NCBI GenBank assembly: GCA_903928365.1
Contig: CAIYQV010000476.1
Span: 1-5,803 of the forward strand
Length of the DNA stretch: 5,803 bases
Origin: an uncultured Flavobacteriia bacterium
GTDB taxonomy: Bacteria; Bacteroidota; Bacteroidia; Flavobacteriales_D; Crocinitomicaceae
Reading direction: 5' to 3'
Both the position numbers and the translations under genes were made by a program. The notes under the pieces were generated by a model that saw only the letters and a program-made list of their open reading frames with translations, had not been told where the DNA came from and did no database searches. Below are positions 4,553-5,803 of this stretch, piece after piece. The first letter of the stretch is position 1. Every line of letters starts with the position of its first letter.

Positions 4553-5803
4553 ATGATACATGTCAAGGCGACTGCCAAACGCATTGGTGCATTAGTACTC
4601 TTTTGGATCCTTCTTTTTGATGCAGGCAGGGTATTTTTTGTAATTCACAATAGAGATAAATTTTCCGGAATTCCATTCATGGAATGGTTGGGAGCTTTTT
4701 GGCATTCGCTGCGACTCGATCTTGCTACGGCTGCCATTTTTTCGTTGGTGCCTCTTCTTTTTATTCTGGTGCATCACGTCATTCGTTCAAGAGTAACGGC
4801 ATACCTGGTAAAAGCGATTATCTTTCTTGAAGCACTTTTAATTGTTCTGATTTCCGCCGGAGAGATCAATGCGTATCCAGAATGGAATCACAAATTAACC
4901 ACCAGGGTATTTACACATTTGTTAAATCCGGATGAGGTAGTGCGAACGGCGGATTATTCGATGACCATTGGATACTTCATTTATGCAACACTTCAATTGA
5001 TCATTGTGTGGAAATTAATGCGTCGCTTTTTTCCGACGCACCAAGAAGAGTCGGGAGAATCGGTGCTTTTTCATCGCATACTTAGTTCGACTGTGTTGCT
5101 GATCGTTTTTGTGCCGGGATTTTTATTGTTAGCCCGAGGTGGCACTCAGCCCATCCCCATTAATATTGATGCAGCCTATTTCAGTAAGGAATATGCGGTG
5201 AACGATTTGTCAGTGAATTCCACCTATTTTTTTGGAAAAAGCTGGATGCTCTATAATAGAAGTGCCACCGGAGCTGAATTTCCGAGAATAGCTGATGGCA
5301 GCTCCAAAAAGATCTTGAGTGATTTTTTTCATTACGACACGAACCACGATCAGTACATTTTTTCTGAGGAGAAACCGAATTTTGTTTTTTTAGTGATGGA
5401 AAGCTGGACGGCCAATGCGATCTCCTCGATCACCGGAAAAAAGGGCGCAACCCCTTATTTTGATAAATTGTCCCGAGAAGGTATGCTCTTCACGAATATT
5501 TATGCAACCGGCGGGACATCCGAAGTGGGGAATTCGAGCATTTTCAGTGGTTACCCTGCCTTGCCGGAAGTATCGGTAAGCATGCAGCCTGATAAACATC
5601 GAAAGATACCGTCCTTTAATCAGGATCTGAAACAAATGGGATATACTTCACATTACTTTTTCTCTGGAGATTTGAAATATGGCAATATTGGAGGCTACTT
5701 TGTGGATCATGGATTTGACACGGTAGAAGATGAAAATGATTTTCCTGCGGGATTGAAACGCGGAAAACTGAATTACTACGATGAAGATCTGTACCAATTA
5801 CTT
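4553..5803 (+). CDS. LtaS-like membrane phosphotransferase/sulfatase-superfamily protein (continues past right edge)
   Basis: An open frame of 417 codons runs from ATG 4553 to the window edge without a stop. Five predicted membrane helices come first (about 11-31, 53-77, 82-102, 137-156, 176-195), then an extracytoplasmic alkaline-phosphatase-like domain, as in lipoteichoic acid synthase (LtaS). The domain starts at NFVFLVMESW (276-285), where E283 matches the metal-binding glutamate. The nucleophile motif is ATGGTSEVGNSSIFSGYP, making T322 the likely catalytic threonine. The loop ARGGTQPIPI after the last helix is a feature I associate with the Bacteroidota branch. The C-terminal third, with further metal ligands, lies outside the window. 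A Gram-negative cell has no lipoteichoic acid, so a different polymer or lipid (phosphoglycerol or phosphoethanolamine transfer) is more likely; the substrate is unknown. The start is supported by a perfect -7 motif five bases upstream. Confidence 0.9.
   Translation, partial: MIHVKATAKRIGALVLFWILLFDAGRVFFVIHNRDKFSGIPFMEWLGAFWHSLRLDLATAAIFSLVPLLFILVHHVIRSRVTAYLVKAIIFLEALLIVLISAGEINAYPEWNHKLTTRVFTHLLNPDEVVRTADYSMTIGYFIYATLQLIIVWKLMRRFFPTHQEESGESVLFHRILSSTVLLIVFVPGFLLLARGGTQPIPINIDAAYFSKEYAVNDLSVNSTYFFGKSWMLYNRSATGAEFPRIADGSSKKILSDFFHYDTNHDQYIFSEEKPNFVFLVMESWTANAISSITGKKGATPYFDKLSREGMLFTNIYATGGTSEVGNSSIFSGYPALPEVSVSMQPDKHRKIPSFNQDLKQMGYTSHYFFSGDLKYGNIGGYFVDHGFDTVEDENDFPAGLKRGKLNYYDEDLYQLL

Noticed and set aside
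4342..4777. Minus-strand frames of 80 and 61 codons near the flavoprotein/LtaS-like junction
   Set aside because: One is the flavoprotein start in another frame, the other is antisense to the membrane helices of the LtaS-like gene; neither resembles a protein family.
5390..5635. 81-codon minus-strand frame
   Set aside because: It is antisense to the conserved catalytic region of the LtaS-like gene.

Overview
The window looks like chromosomal DNA from a member of the Bacteroidota. Several starts are preceded by the Bacteroidota -7 promoter motif TAnnTTTG, Shine-Dalgarno sequences are nearly absent, and the protein families (RhuM, heavy-metal-associated lipoprotein, SCO/SenC, five-helix LtaS-like enzyme) are typical of the phylum. 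I cannot place it below phylum level.

Layout. Bases 1-111 (minus strand) hold the N-terminus of a RhuM-family protein cut by the window edge. Bases 112-1159 form an accessory segment. It contains an MntA-HepT type toxin-antitoxin pair (361-991), with an intact nucleotidyltransferase antitoxin and a HEPN toxin gene broken by an in-frame amber codon. Two copies of a structured, non-coding repeat (about 171-266 and 1001-1096) flank the pair. From 1160 on the window looks like ordinary core genome. A small metal-binding lipoprotein (minus) diverges from an engB-SCO operon (plus). A flavoprotein of the NAD_binding_9 type (minus) converges on the SCO gene with a one-base gap. It diverges in turn from a membrane-bound LtaS/sulfatase-superfamily enzyme (plus), which runs off the right edge.

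How the genes relate. MntA should neutralise HepT by AMPylating its tyrosine, and the two reading frames overlap as in functional pairs, but the toxin as read is truncated at codon 30. The lipoprotein (HMA-type fold, Cys-x3-Cys) and the SCO protein (Cys-x3-Cys plus distal His) both point to copper or metal handling in the cell envelope and share one intergenic control region. EngB is a housekeeping ribosome-assembly GTPase.

The best candidates for something undescribed are two. One is the repeat pair around the toxin-antitoxin cassette: it preserves the same inverted-repeat pairing through a compensating base change and superficially resembles integron attC architecture. The other is the recurring placement of the -7 promoter motif 5-7 bases before ATG codons, which implies nearly leaderless mRNAs. 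No new multi-gene system is evident.
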